Notes: generated by a model not told the origin, from the sequence alone. A DNA stretch of 64,000 nt from Bacillus sp. FJAT-47783 (GCF_022808615.1 NZ_JAKZKS010000009.1:62001-126000); one strand, 5' to 3'. Shown: positions 33,371-43,228, counted from the stretch's first letter. Program-made: numbers and translations.

Positions 33371-34497
33371 TACATCATCAACACAATCACAGCTTGTACA
33401 AGTCCGATCATTCCACCTAGTAAGGCGCCTAAATACGTAATCATTTTAAATTCACGTTTTGAAATCGATAAGACCATTTCTTCTAACCGTTCGACCGAAA
33501 ACGCCTCTACTTGCTCTTTGACGATTTGGTCTATGTTCATCATTTGCATAATCGCACCAATCCGCTCACTAATATATCGACTTATATAATGTGTAAGCTT
33601 CGGAACAACGTTATCTAGAACAAGATGTAAATACGGACCGCTAACTTCTACCAATTTCATTTTAAATAGTTTTTCAATCGGAATTTCTTGAACAATCCGA
33701 TCGGCGATCGACATACTAACAGCTTCTTTGTTCCACTTTGCCGTCAATTCATCAATCGACCTGTTGGATAGTTTATCCCATTCCTTTTCCAAAATGTTCG
33801 TAAATAATTGCTTCGTTCCTTGATGGCGGAAAAACTTCGTAATCTCTGGTTGAATTTTCTCTTCAATGCTCGTATTGCCGAGTAACATTTGAATCATATT
33901 TCCAAACATACCGCGTTGTAATAAGAAATCATCAATCATCTTTTTCAGCCTTTTTTTTCCTTCCTCTGTTTCAAAATAAGCAGCCCCTTTATCTGAAATG
34001 TAAGCCCCAATTTGAGGAAGGAGTGATTCAATTTGGTCATTCCACTCGTCAGTTAACAATTCTTTTAATGGTTGATTCGAATTTAATAAATGGTTCACCT
34101 TTTGTTGAATAAACGTTTTTAGCTTCGTTTGTGCCTTTTGATCTACGTTTTCCAAACCAAAAGACTGTAGTAGCTCTAAAACGGTTTCCTCTCGATTACA
34201 CAGTAGCGAAATTTCTTTTTCAAAAACGGCTGTCAAGTTGGATTGAAACGCAGGGTTTTGTAACTTTTTTTTAATCCCTTCAGGTGTGACTAAATGATCG
34301 ACTACCATTTTCCCGAGCTGTACGGCAAGCTCATTTCTTCTTTTCGGAATTAAACCAGGTGTAAATGGGACACGTTTCCCAAATAAGTAAAGCGGTTTAT
34401 AAGGTCTAAAAAGCATTTTAATCGCTAATGAGTTCGTGACGCCACCAATAAGCGCCCCAATAACCATCATCATGAGCATAATCGATAACACTTTCAT
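33370..34497 (-). CDS. yheB: YheB, DUF445 membrane protein
   Basis: About 375 residues: an N-terminal membrane helix with [20 protein letters not shown], characteristic of DUF445/YheB, a long helical middle, and a C-terminal membrane helix ([19 protein letters not shown]). Function unknown; the gene is conserved in the yheA-E cluster of spore formers. The start at 34497 follows AAGGAAG at six bases; in-frame upstream starts are less well placed. Confidence 0.82.
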   Translation of the reverse strand: MKVLSIMLMMMVIGALIGGVTNSLAIKMLFRPYKPLYLFGKRVPFTPGLIPKRRNELAVQLGKMVVDHLVTPEGIKKKLQNPAFQSNLTAVFEKEISLLCNREETVLELLQSFGLENVDQKAQTKLKTFIQQKVNHLLNSNQPLKELLTDEWNDQIESLLPQIGAYISDKGAAYFETEEGKKRLKKMIDDFLLQRGMFGNMIQMLLGNTSIEEKIQPEITKFFRHQGTKQLFTNILEKEWDKLSNRSIDELTAKWNKEAVSMSIADRIVQEIPIEKLFKMKLVEVSGPYLHLVLDNVVPKLTHYISRYISERIGAIMQMMNIDQIVKEQVEAFSVERLEEMVLSISKREFKMITYLGALLGGMIGLVQAVIVLMM

Positions 34498-34617
34498 ACA
34501 CATCTTCCTTACGATAAAATCACGATATTTTTTTCGATACATACGATAATATAACAATATTTGCCTAAGTTACTATTATAAAACTTGTCACTCATTCAAT
34601 GCAAATGAGGTATAAAG

Positions 34618-35994
34618 ATGACCATTGTTAAAACAACCTTATTCCCGATGAAAGAACAAAAGCCATTTCATTATGTGCAAATAAGTGATGCTTTGCAAAC
34701 ACAATGCCACGCATCCTTAACTTCAAAGGCTCACTTTCAATGTAGCTCAGAAACCATTTCTGCTCGTGTTAGTTTTATTCACGATGAACGGCCCGTTGTT
34801 TTTGCTAATCAATCGTTTTATCACGAGCTTCATCTCCCTTTTACGGAGATTCCCATACAAATTAGCTACGATCATAAAACGAATACATTTTCTTTCGGTC
34901 CTATTATCGCTATTTTAACGGATGTCGTTCAAAAGAAAAAGTCTATCCATTCTTTTGGCAGCATTCATGAGTTTTGTGAAGAAATGGCCTCCTACTCGAA
35001 ACAACATGGTGCTTTTTTATACGTAACTACATTATCAAAGTTTCAAGAACATGCTGTTGAAGGCTATTATTATGAAGATGGCGATTGGAAACATGATACA
35101 CTACCTCTTCCACATGTCATACACAACCGCATTCATTCGAGACGATTTGAATTATCTCATAAATTTAAGAATTTTACAGAGAAACTCATGAAACAAAACG
35201 TTCCCATATTCAATCATCGCTTTTTAAACAAGTGGGAAATACACGGAATTTTAGACGAAAACCGTCACCTTCAACCGTATCTTCCTAAAACCGCCTTAGT
35301 CGATTCAAAGGGGATTTTACAAACTTATTTAACCGATTTTCAACATGTATTTGTTAAGCCGATTCACGGAAGTCAAGGTCGTAATATTTTACAAATTCTC
35401 CAACATCCAAATGTTTATGAAGTCAAAGACTCCTCTCATTCAGAAACTCGCTCATCACGATATGACCTATTTGGTGAACTGTTTGAAGATTTGTATGCAC
35501 GTTTCAAAAAAGAACCGTATATCGTTCAAGAGACGATACCTGTTATCACATACAAGAATCGGCCACTTGATTTTCGCATTTTATGTCATAAAAATGGACC
35601 TCACACGTGGAAAATAACGTCTGCCGTTGCTCGAGTTTCAGCCGAAAACCAATTTGTATCAAATATTGCAAAAGGGGGCGAACTTTATCGTTTAAAGACG
35701 ATTTTGCCAGAGCTGTTCGACTCTTCGACAAGTTATCATGTCCGGAAGCTATTATATGAAATTTCTTTAGAAGTAGCACATACCATCTCACAACAAACGA
35801 TTGGAGAATATGCAGAGCTTGGCATTGATATAGCGATTACGAAGGATGGAAAACCGTGGATTCTTGAGGTGAATACGAAGCCCTCTAAAAATATGGATCT
35901 GTCCAAAAGCACAGCGATTCGTCCTTCCGCAAAAGCGGTTGCCGACTACAGTTTTTTCTTGAGTGGTTATGAAAGGAAAAAAGGAAGCATATAA
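34618..35994 (+). CDS. yheD: YheD-type ATP-grasp protein (copy 1)
   Basis: A 458-residue member of the YheC/YheD ATP-grasp family, associated with the spore coat in B. subtilis. The N-terminal third is a YheD-specific beta domain ending SFGPIIAILTD; the ATP-grasp core follows with FNHRFLNKWEIHGIL, VKPIHGSQGRNI and the metal-binding EVNTKPSKN near the end. The ATP-dependent ligation reaction and substrate are unknown. ATG behind GAGGT. First of four tandem paralogues. Confidence 0.85.
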   Translation: MTIVKTTLFPMKEQKPFHYVQISDALQTQCHASLTSKAHFQCSSETISARVSFIHDERPVVFANQSFYHELHLPFTEIPIQISYDHKTNTFSFGPIIAILTDVVQKKKSIHSFGSIHEFCEEMASYSKQHGAFLYVTTLSKFQEHAVEGYYYEDGDWKHDTLPLPHVIHNRIHSRRFELSHKFKNFTEKLMKQNVPIFNHRFLNKWEIHGILDENRHLQPYLPKTALVDSKGILQTYLTDFQHVFVKPIHGSQGRNILQILQHPNVYEVKDSSHSETRSSRYDLFGELFEDLYARFKKEPYIVQETIPVITYKNRPLDFRILCHKNGPHTWKITSAVARVSAENQFVSNIAKGGELYRLKTILPELFDSSTSYHVRKLLYEISLEVAHTISQQTIGEYAELGIDIAITKDGKPWILEVNTKPSKNMDLSKSTAIRPSAKAVADYSFFLSGYERKKGSI

Positions 35995-36008
35995 TGGTGC
36001 AATAGATT

Positions 36009-36038
36009 TACCCTCATCTTCTTTTAGGTGAGGGTAAG
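36009..36038 (+). other. Hairpin between yheD copy 1 and yheC copy 1
   Basis: Perfect stem TTACCCTCA / TGAGGGTAA with a 12-nt loop and no T run. It may stabilise or partly attenuate the transcript. Confidence 0.5.
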
Positions 36039-36063
36039 ATTACGTCGTTTGGAGGAATGAACG

Positions 36064-37143
36064 ATGGCTATTTTCACATTAGGATTTCTCGTTACACGAT
36101 TTGAACATGAACAAGCCTATTTCACCAATGTGGCGAAAGCAGCCATTGATGAAAAGATCGAATGTGTTCGATTTCAACCTGACGACATTGATTTATCGTT
36201 AAATATGATTTCGTGCTTACGCTTTAACACGAAATCAATGAGTTGGTCACCTTCATCCGAAAGCATTCCTCCATTTATTTATGACCGCTGTTTTTACGGA
36301 CAAGATCGCGCCTCTTTTATTCAAAAAAAACTTGTCCAACTGTTAAAAAACAAGCCTGAAATTACGTTTCTTGGACATGGCTTACCGAATAAATGGAGCT
36401 TATATACATCGCTTAAACGAACAAACGTAAGCACACTTTTACCAGAAACGATACTCGTTCAAAACGAAAGCGTCGTATTTGACTATTTATCAAAAGAAAA
36501 TGCTTGTATGTTAAAACCACTATCAGGGGCAAATGGAACAGGTATTGTCACGATTCATAAACGTGATGAACAATTTATTTTCTTCTATTCGACAAACAAA
36601 CAGTCGTATCACCGAAAAAATAGTGCCAAGCGTGTAGTAAGTAGAATCGTCAAGCAAAAACGTTACATTCTCCAGCCACTACTCCCACTGCAAACGAAGG
36701 AAAATAAACCTTTTGACCTCCGCCTCTTTGTCCAAAAAGACGAGCATGGTAAGTGGTGTGTGCGTGGAAAAGCGATACGAATCGGACGGAAAAATAGTTT
36801 CGTCTCAAACCTTTCGAAAGGAGGAACGATTCACGATTTTAAAGACTGGCTACAAACAATCAGCCTGCCAAAAAGACAAATTTTAATGGAGAACATTCAA
36901 TCTATGCTCGCAACGTTACTTCCGATATTAGATCAACATTATGAGCCATTATTTGAAATCGGGATTGATGTAGGCATTCATTTACAAGATGCCTCCATTT
37001 GGATTATCGATATTAATTCAAAACCAGGGCGAAAGATTGTTTATGAAACCGAACCACATAAACAAATGGAAATTTTTAAAGCCCCTCTGTTATACGCAAA
37101 ATTTTTACGAAACGAACAAACTTCCGTAAAGGATGGGATGTGA
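36064..37143 (+). CDS. yheC: YheC-type ATP-grasp protein (copy 1)
   Basis: A 359-residue shorter paralogue lacking the YheD N-terminal domain. ATP-grasp features: LPNKWSLYTSL, LKPLSGANGTGI, FDLRLFVQKDEHG and DINSKPGRK. ATG behind GGAGG. The family is spore-associated; the substrate is unknown. Its stop overlaps the start of the next gene (ATG at 37143), indicating translational coupling. Confidence 0.85.
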   Translation: MAIFTLGFLVTRFEHEQAYFTNVAKAAIDEKIECVRFQPDDIDLSLNMISCLRFNTKSMSWSPSSESIPPFIYDRCFYGQDRASFIQKKLVQLLKNKPEITFLGHGLPNKWSLYTSLKRTNVSTLLPETILVQNESVVFDYLSKENACMLKPLSGANGTGIVTIHKRDEQFIFFYSTNKQSYHRKNSAKRVVSRIVKQKRYILQPLLPLQTKENKPFDLRLFVQKDEHGKWCVRGKAIRIGRKNSFVSNLSKGGTIHDFKDWLQTISLPKRQILMENIQSMLATLLPILDQHYEPLFEIGIDVGIHLQDASIWIIDINSKPGRKIVYETEPHKQMEIFKAPLLYAKFLRNEQTSVKDGM

Positions 37144-38492
37144 TGATATATAAAATTATACCGGTGGAAAATGCTCAAAACATCGTTGTACTCCCTTTCT
37201 ATTTAGAATCTCCTTTTCTAAAAGAAATTCACTACGGTCAAAAGATGCAATCTTGTCGTATACTTAGCCATTACGATCACAATAACACGGTTTATGTTTC
37301 CCAAAATTTATGTGAAGAGCTCCTCCTTCCACCAAACATGGAGACAAAAATAACCATTTGGCATAATCGGTTAGTTTTTGGACCGTTAGTCGGCATTTTA
37401 ACAGCTGGATTTACGAAATCGTCATTAAGGCCTGCCGGAAAACGTTCGATTTTATTTGCAAAATATATTGAAAGTGGAAAAGGAACAGGTGCAAACGTTT
37501 TATTATTCGGTGCACATCAAATCAATTGGGAAGATGAAACGATTGAAGGGTATACGTTTACACAAGATGGATGGAAAAAAATAAAAGCCCCTTTTCCAAA
37601 TGTATTATACAATCGTCTCCCAAATCGAAAAGTTGAAAATCTCGAATCATTCACATTCTTAAAATCGAAACTGACAAACGACTACCACATCCCAATGTTT
37701 AACCATCATTTTTTTAATAAATGGGATACGTTTAAGCTATTATCAAAGTCAAAAGCCGATTCGTATTTACCAGAAACTTATGCTTCTCCATCCATTGAAG
37801 AAATAGAAGGGATGTTACAAAAACATACGATTATCTTTTTAAAACCTATTAACGGAAGTCTTGGGTTAGGTGTTTATAAATTGATGTATTCACCGGAAAA
37901 GAATTGTTATTACTGCCGATATGTAGACAAAAAAAATGAAAAGCGATTAACGAAATATTCCTCTCTTCATGCTTTTTTAAAGAGTACATTTCGAAATCGC
38001 GATCTCAAACATTACATTGTGCAACAAGGCATTAAATTGCTTCAATTCAATCAAAACCCGATTGACTTTCGCATTCATGTAAACAAAAATGAGCATGGAC
38101 AGTGGATTCTTTCCGCAATGGCGGCAAAAATTGCTGGAAAAGGCAGTGTAACGACACATATTAAAAATGGCGGAATGATTAAAACAGTTCATGAAATACA
38201 GAGCCTTATCAATCCTTCTTTTTCGTTAGCAAACTTACTAACAGAAGCTGCATTCACCATTTGTTCGTCCTTGGATCACCAGCTAGATGGGACGATTGGA
38301 GAAATCGGTTTTGATTTTGGGATTGATCGTTTTGGGAAAGTATGGTTATTTGAAGCCAATTCAAAGCCAGGACGCTCTATTTTTCAACATGAAGCATTAC
38401 AAAAGGAAGACATTCGAACAAGAGAAATCGTCTTTCAATACGCCGAATACTTAATGCAGAAATCCATCCATTTAAGAGCTGGTGTGCAATGA
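37143..38492 (+). CDS. YheD-type ATP-grasp protein (copy 2)
   Basis: A 449-residue paralogue of the gene at 34618, with the YheD N-terminal domain (ending VFGPLVGILTAG) and the ATP-grasp core (FNHHFFNKWDTFKLL, LKPINGSLGLGV, EANSKPGRS). The ATG at 37143 follows AAAGGATGGG; a GTG three bases upstream is possible. It overlaps yheC copy 1 by one base and the next gene by four. Confidence 0.83.
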   Translation: MIYKIIPVENAQNIVVLPFYLESPFLKEIHYGQKMQSCRILSHYDHNNTVYVSQNLCEELLLPPNMETKITIWHNRLVFGPLVGILTAGFTKSSLRPAGKRSILFAKYIESGKGTGANVLLFGAHQINWEDETIEGYTFTQDGWKKIKAPFPNVLYNRLPNRKVENLESFTFLKSKLTNDYHIPMFNHHFFNKWDTFKLLSKSKADSYLPETYASPSIEEIEGMLQKHTIIFLKPINGSLGLGVYKLMYSPEKNCYYCRYVDKKNEKRLTKYSSLHAFLKSTFRNRDLKHYIVQQGIKLLQFNQNPIDFRIHVNKNEHGQWILSAMAAKIAGKGSVTTHIKNGGMIKTVHEIQSLINPSFSLANLLTEAAFTICSSLDHQLDGTIGEIGFDFGIDRFGKVWLFEANSKPGRSIFQHEALQKEDIRTREIVFQYAEYLMQKSIHLRAGVQ

Positions 38493-39547
38493 CTCAAAAC
38501 CATTTTCTCGTTGCCATATTGACAGGTGAATCCACTCCTCCTTCGCCGTTTAAAGGGAATGTCCATTTATTTAAGCATCTTCAGGAAAAAGCCTTACAAT
38601 ACGGTGGATTTACGTATGTCTTTACGAGCCAAAACGTTCAAGACCATCATATAGTCGGGTATTACTATAACGTTTTGCAAAAAAGATGGGTACAAAAAAA
38701 ATTTCCCTATCCAGATGTCGTTTACAATCGCTATCCATTCCGTGAAAATGAATCATCCCTTTTGTCCCTATTTGAACGCTTTGACGAGTTACATATCCCC
38801 ATTTTTAATCGTTATTTTTTTAATAAATGGGATGTGTATACTTGTTTAATGAAAAATAAATCCGTTAAACGTTATCTCCCAAACACAAAACTTGTTCACC
38901 ATGTACAAGATATAACATCATTTTTACAAAGCTACCGCTCAATCTATTTAAAGCCCGTTCAAAGTAGTCAAGGAAATGGCATCATCAAAGTTGCGGCAAA
39001 AGGTGAGGGGCAATATGTCATTCAAACCGTCCAACATAAGACCATTGTCTTTTCGATTGAACAGCTATTACATACAATCTTACAGTTCATGACACATTCC
39101 CCTTATATTATGCAAGAAGAAATCATGACCGATACACTTTACGGCAAAAAGTACGATTTGCGGCTCTTCGTTCATCTTCACGAAAAGATGTACTCGCCTT
39201 CTGGAATTGGCGTTCGCGTAGCCGATAGGCAAACCGTTACGACACATGTACCAACTGGTGGAAAAATTGTTTCCTTTAACGAAGTTCACGCACGAATTGA
39301 TCCAAACCAGCTAGGCGATATATGTCATGAAATTGGGCAAACGTTATGTGATCAATATGGACTGATTGGAGAATTTTCATTAGATATGGGCAGAAGAAAA
39401 GATGGCCAATTATTCGTGTTTGAAGTGAATTCGAAACCGATGAAGTTCGATGAACCGCTAATTTTTCAACAAGGTATTCATCGACTCATACAACTGTTTC
39501 AACAGCTATCTAATCAAGGAGCAAGAAATGTATTACATGATGGCTAG
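38489..39547 (+). CDS. YheC-type ATP-grasp protein (copy 2)
   Basis: A 352-residue paralogue of the gene at 36064, with FNRYFFNKWDVYTCL, LKPVQSSQGNGI, YDLRLFVHLHEK and EVNSKPMKFDEP. The start overlaps the previous stop (ATGA). Together the four genes form two long-short pairs, which suggests duplication of a yheD-yheC unit followed by divergence. Confidence 0.83.
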   Translation: MTQNHFLVAILTGESTPPSPFKGNVHLFKHLQEKALQYGGFTYVFTSQNVQDHHIVGYYYNVLQKRWVQKKFPYPDVVYNRYPFRENESSLLSLFERFDELHIPIFNRYFFNKWDVYTCLMKNKSVKRYLPNTKLVHHVQDITSFLQSYRSIYLKPVQSSQGNGIIKVAAKGEGQYVIQTVQHKTIVFSIEQLLHTILQFMTHSPYIMQEEIMTDTLYGKKYDLRLFVHLHEKMYSPSGIGVRVADRQTVTTHVPTGGKIVSFNEVHARIDPNQLGDICHEIGQTLCDQYGLIGEFSLDMGRRKDGQLFVFEVNSKPMKFDEPLIFQQGIHRLIQLFQQLSNQGARNVLHDG

Positions 39548-39654
39548 TTTAAGCAAGTTTGCTATTAACATATTTTACTTATACCGTTGTTAAAGGAATT
39601 AAACGAGCCATCACGTATATTATATATAAGCACTTATAATAAGGAGTGATTCAA

Positions 39655-39864
39655 TTGATCACCCATTTTCAATGGAAGCCACTTATAAAACAGGCGAATT
39701 TACCAGGTTGGCGCATTTCTTTTTTCTTTAATGGTGTTCATTATGATGCTGTTTATCATAAAACAGGTGAAATCGAATGGGGACAAACACCTCCACCTAA
39801 AGATAAAGAGCATCAGCTTAAATCCCAAATTCATGACTTGATGCTTTTTCATGTGTATGACTAA
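39655..39864 (+). CDS. yheE: YheE small conserved protein
   Basis: A 69-residue soluble protein with LPGWRISFFFNGVHYDAVYH and the ending QIHDLMLFHVYD, matching B. subtilis YheE/DUF5342 in length and sequence as recalled. The start is TTG at 39655, eight bases after AAGGAG; this gives the conserved opening MITHF. Function unknown. Confidence 0.8.
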   Translation: MITHFQWKPLIKQANLPGWRISFFFNGVHYDAVYHKTGEIEWGQTPPPKDKEHQLKSQIHDLMLFHVYD

Positions 39865-39932
39865 CGTTCTGAAATAATTTTGTTCTTTTTTCACAAACTA
39901 ATAACGAACTTACCGTTATAGGAGGCGTTGTT

Positions 39933-40130
39933 ATGGAGAAAAAAGAACGAGATGATTTGCAACATGAAGGAAGAGACAAAGCTTTCATGGATGTTGATCG
40001 AATGATTAATGAAGGGCTGTCAGGTGGATCTGTTCATTATCGATATGAAATGGCAAACATTGAGGAAGCACGTGATTTAGAACAGGAAGAACCGCCATAC
40101 GATTGTAAAAATGGAAATGACTGTCCTTAA
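39933..40130 (+). CDS. Small acidic protein of unknown function (65 aa)
   Basis: Opens MEKKERDDLQHEGRDKAF, contains a Gly-Ser stretch (GLSGGSVHYRYE) and ends in a Cys-containing tail (PPYDCKNGNDCP). AGGAGG precedes the ATG and a strong terminator follows, so it is a real gene. No family recognised; its position beside yheE suggests a sporulation link, which is inference only. Confidence 0.6.
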   Translation: MEKKERDDLQHEGRDKAFMDVDRMINEGLSGGSVHYRYEMANIEEARDLEQEEPPYDCKNGNDCP

Positions 40131-40135
40131 TTTCT

Positions 40136-40167
40136 GTCTAGTGGCATCTCGTCACTAGACTTTTTTC
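40136..40167 (+). terminator. Terminator of the small acidic protein gene
   Basis: Stem GTCTAGTG / CACTAGAC, 9-nt loop, then six T residues. Confidence 0.9.
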
Positions 40168-40231
40168 GTTATAATAGGTTTGATTAAAGACTATCACCGA
40201 AGAGTTAACCGGTTCAAAGGAGTTATCATTC

Positions 40232-41107
40232 ATGATTGAGCAATTACAAAAAATGTACAACGATGACTTTACGACACAATTCAATAATTCGAATGAATAT
40301 ATTTGGTTTCAAACAAAGGAGAAAGAAGTATTTGGGATCAAACACCATCGTCTAAGCGAAAACGAGCTTCAGTTGTTATCGATGATCGCAGAACGGTACG
40401 ATTCCATTCAAAAGACGAGTTGTACATTTGGGAAATGGTATGAATACATATACGAAAACAAAGCGATGAACGAATCGATTTCATCTGTTCGATTTTATTA
40501 TTTCATAACAGACCGAGCCGTTGAAGAGAAAGATTTATTCGTAGAAACGATTTCCGGGACGATCACTTCTCCCTCTGTCGTTTGGTTAAATGAACAAAGC
40601 GGTTGGATTGTCGATGAATCACCTGAAAAAACAGCGATGACAGAAGAATTATACGAAATCACCCAGTCTATCACATCAGATTTTTTCATCCAAGTAACAC
40701 TATTTATCGGACAATTACATCCAGTGAATGCCTCCCTTCGAAAAAAAATAGTTGCAGAAACGGAACTTATTCAAAAAATTCCGCGTAGCTTTTTTAAACG
40801 AAATAGCGTTTTAACTTTCTCAGATGTGATCTCGTTATCGTTTCTTATGGGAGAAGATATCATTAAGGCAAACGTTTTATCTCATTTTTTTGGAGAAGCA
40901 TTACAAGAAAAAGAACTCACCATAACGATCAAATTATTTATCGAAAGCAACTTAAATGTGACCCAAACGGCGAAAAAAATGTTTATGCACCGAAACAGTG
41001 TTCAATATCGAATCGATAAATTCATTGAATGGACAGGCATTGATATACGCAAATTCCGTGAAGCATTAGCCGTTTATTTGTTCATTTTACACAGTGAACT
41101 AAAGTGA
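40232..41107 (+). CDS. PucR-type helix-turn-helix protein
   Basis: A 291-residue protein whose C-terminus is the PucR/CdaR-type HTH (LFIESNLNVTQTAKKMFMHR, then NSVQYRIDKF). The N-terminal part is unlike known sensor domains I can name. It precedes msmX, as the similar gene yxkF does in B. subtilis, so it may control the shared sugar-transport ATPase; that is inference from position. ATG behind CAAAGGAG. Confidence 0.78.
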   Translation: MIEQLQKMYNDDFTTQFNNSNEYIWFQTKEKEVFGIKHHRLSENELQLLSMIAERYDSIQKTSCTFGKWYEYIYENKAMNESISSVRFYYFITDRAVEEKDLFVETISGTITSPSVVWLNEQSGWIVDESPEKTAMTEELYEITQSITSDFFIQVTLFIGQLHPVNASLRKKIVAETELIQKIPRSFFKRNSVLTFSDVISLSFLMGEDIIKANVLSHFFGEALQEKELTITIKLFIESNLNVTQTAKKMFMHRNSVQYRIDKFIEWTGIDIRKFREALAVYLFILHSELK

Positions 41108-41226
41108 CTTTGTCATACTTGCACAAATAATCATTTAAAATCTTCGTGCAACTTGTCCATTTACGAAAGCTTCTGTATTCGGCTAAACTGAATGTAACAA
41201 AAGCGGAAAAAAGAGGAGGAGCTTAA

Positions 41227-42357
41227 ATGGCAGAACTTCGTTTAGAGCATATTTACAAAATTTATGATAACAAAGTGACAGCTGTTAAAGATTTTAACTT
41301 ACATATTAAGGATAAGGAATTTATCGTATTCGTTGGTCCTTCAGGCTGTGGTAAGTCGACAACATTACGTATGGTTGCTGGCCTTGAAGAAATTTCAAAG
41401 GGTGATTTTTATATTGACGGCAAACGTATGAATGACGTCGCACCAAAAGATCGTGATATCGCGATGGTATTCCAAAATTATGCCCTTTATCCCCATATGA
41501 ACGTATATGATAACATGGCATTTGGATTAAAGCTTCGTAAATTTCCGAAAGATGAAATTGATCGTCGTGTAAAAGAAGCGGCACGTATTTTAGGTCTTGA
41601 GCAATATTTAGATCGCAAACCGAAAGCATTATCAGGGGGGCAGCGTCAGCGTGTAGCATTAGGGCGTGCCATCGTCCGTGATGCAAAAGTATTCTTAATG
41701 GACGAGCCGCTTTCAAATCTAGATGCAAAGCTTCGTGTACAAATGCGTGCTGAAATTTCTAAACTGCACCAACGCTTGCAAACAACAACGATTTACGTAA
41801 CCCATGACCAAACAGAAGCGATGACGATGGCAACAAGACTTGTTGTGATGAAAGACGGGATTATTCAACAAGTTGGAGCACCGAAAGATGTATATGAAAA
41901 ACCAGAAAATATTTTTGTCGGTGGATTTATCGGCTCCCCTGCCATGAACTTCTTCAGCGGAAAATTATTGGATGGAAAATTCCAAATTGGAAGTACACTG
42001 TTAGAAATTCCAGAAGGTAAAATGAAATATTTACGTGAAGAAGGATATGTAAATAAAGAAATTATTTTAGGTATTCGCCCAGAAAATATTCATGATGAGC
42101 CTTTATTTATCGAATCTTCAAAAGGCTCTACCGTAACTGCTCATATCGAAGTAGCTGAGCTAATGGGCTCTGAAACAATGCTATATTCCCAAATTGAAGG
42201 ACAAGATTTCGTTGCCCGTGTTGATTCACGCTCCAACATTCAACGTGGTGAAAATGTTCAATTAGGATTTGACATGAACAAAGCCCATTTCTTTGACAAA
42301 GAGACAGAGCTTCGCATTCGGCCAAAAAGTGAAAAACGCACTCTAGAAACGGTATAA
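41227..42357 (+). CDS. msmX: MsmX, shared ATPase of carbohydrate ABC importers
   Basis: A 376-residue MalK/UgpC-type ATPase. Walker A GPSGCGKST (37-45), Q-loop VFQNYALYPHM, signature LSGGQRQRVALGRA, Walker B VFLMDEPLSNLD, then a C-terminal regulatory OB domain (GIRPENIHDE). MsmX-type proteins energise several sugar importers whose operons lack their own ATPase; no permease genes are adjacent, which fits. ATG behind GAGGAGG, own terminator. Confidence 0.93.
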   Translation: MAELRLEHIYKIYDNKVTAVKDFNLHIKDKEFIVFVGPSGCGKSTTLRMVAGLEEISKGDFYIDGKRMNDVAPKDRDIAMVFQNYALYPHMNVYDNMAFGLKLRKFPKDEIDRRVKEAARILGLEQYLDRKPKALSGGQRQRVALGRAIVRDAKVFLMDEPLSNLDAKLRVQMRAEISKLHQRLQTTTIYVTHDQTEAMTMATRLVVMKDGIIQQVGAPKDVYEKPENIFVGGFIGSPAMNFFSGKLLDGKFQIGSTLLEIPEGKMKYLREEGYVNKEIILGIRPENIHDEPLFIESSKGSTVTAHIEVAELMGSETMLYSQIEGQDFVARVDSRSNIQRGENVQLGFDMNKAHFFDKETELRIRPKSEKRTLETV

Positions 42358-42363
42358 TTTTTT

Positions 42364-42396
42364 AAGAGGCTTAGCTCTGAGCTAGCCTCTTTTTCA
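42364..42396 (+). terminator. msmX terminator
   Basis: Stem AGAGGCT-(T)-AGCT / AGCTAGCCTCT followed by TTTTTC. Confidence 0.85.
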
Positions 42397-42412
42397 TTTC
42401 ATTAAATCCCAA

Positions 42413-42661
42413 TTATGATTCATGCATAATATACAACTCTTCATACCCACAATTTCCGCAAAAATACAAATGAACGCATTGATGTTGTTCAAGAGAATGA
42501 ACATATCCATCAAACAACTTCATCATATCAATGTCCATATAAGCACTGTAATCATCTAAAAAATCTGTTACTTTCCCATTATCATGAATGACATGTTTGC
42601 AATGTGGGCATGTTCGCTTTACATCTTTCAATCCATTGCATAATGAACAAATGGCCATCAT
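42413..42661 (-). CDS. Small zinc-ribbon-like protein
   Basis: An 82-residue protein with three CxxC pairs (CSLC, CPHC, CGNC) and a His-rich middle; it probably binds zinc. AAAGGAG precedes the ATG. No family name recognised; B. subtilis relatives are uncharacterised. Confidence 0.65.
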   Translation of the reverse strand: MMAICSLCNGLKDVKRTCPHCKHVIHDNGKVTDFLDDYSAYMDIDMMKLFDGYVHSLEQHQCVHLYFCGNCGYEELYIMHES

Positions 42662-42802
42662 ACCAATCTCCTTTAAGATGCTGTTGTTACGTTTATCATT
42701 TCGCTTTTTTCATAATTTCATGAATCAATATAACTACATAATTTACCACTTTATTTTTTCGCATACTTTTTCGATAGAACCTCATACTACAAATAAATCA
42801 AA

Positions 42803-42905
42803 CGAACAATCGCTTAAGCGACATTGTTCAGAGGTCAAAAGTTAGAAAATCACGGTCAAATAGCCGATTTCAATTATCCACAGGGATCAAAAAGGATGAC
42901 TACAC
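42803..42905. repeat. Structured repeat family C, copy C2
   Basis: A nested hairpin GAACAATCGC-TTAA-GCGACATTGTTC (inner CGC/GCG, outer GAACAAT/ATTGTTC) is followed by CAGAGGTC. The same GAACAA..TTGTTCAGA-GTC layout is seen in C3 at 51758. GATGACTACACT also matches GTATGACTATACT of C3. Confidence 0.55.
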
Positions 42906-42975
42906 TGGGTTAAGCCGAGCAGGCTATGAACATAAGCGAGTTCATATGCTGGTGCAACTCCAGCTAACCCAACCA
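42906..42975 (+). other. tRNA-like cloverleaf ending in ACCA
   Basis: A 70-nt stretch pairs as a cloverleaf: acceptor TGGGTTA / TAACCCA (7 bp), then a 4-bp stem AGCC / GGCT, a 6-bp stem ATGAAC / GTTCAT with an 8-nt loop, and GCTGG / CCAGC with a 7-nt loop TGCAACT close to the T-loop consensus TTCRANY. It ends ACCA. The D-loop lacks GG and the middle loop has eight bases, so it is not a normal tRNA. It ends 34 bases before the SASP gene. Confidence 0.5.
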
Positions 42976-43009
42976 TTATAAAAAACAAACTTAAAGGAGT
43001 TGATATGTT

Positions 43010-43228
43010 ATGCCACAACAACAAAATCGTAGCAACAGCTCTAACCAATTAGTCGTTCCTGGTGCACAACAAGCAATTGACCAAATGAAGTATGAGATCG
43101 CCAATGAGTTTGGTGTCAACTTAGGAGCAGAAACAACAGCTCGTGCCAACGGATCTGTTGGAGGAGAGATTACGAAACGCTTAGTTGCAATGGCTCAACA
43201 ACAAATGGGCGGTTACCAACAACAATAA
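43010..43228 (+). CDS. Alpha/beta-type small acid-soluble spore protein
   Basis: A 72-residue SASP with the hallmark blocks [20 protein letters not shown] and [17 protein letters not shown]; the germination-protease cleavage region (EIANEFGV) is intact. It coats spore DNA and protects it from UV and heat. ATG behind AAAGGAG. A strong terminator follows. Confidence 0.95.
   Translation: MPQQQNRSNSSNQLVVPGAQQAIDQMKYEIANEFGVNLGAETTARANGSVGGEITKRLVAMAQQQMGGYQQQ

Noticed and set aside
42906-42975. Calling a standard functional tRNA
   Set aside because: The D-loop lacks GG, the central loop has eight bases and no clear anticodon, and the T-loop has G at position 55; it is listed only as tRNA-like.
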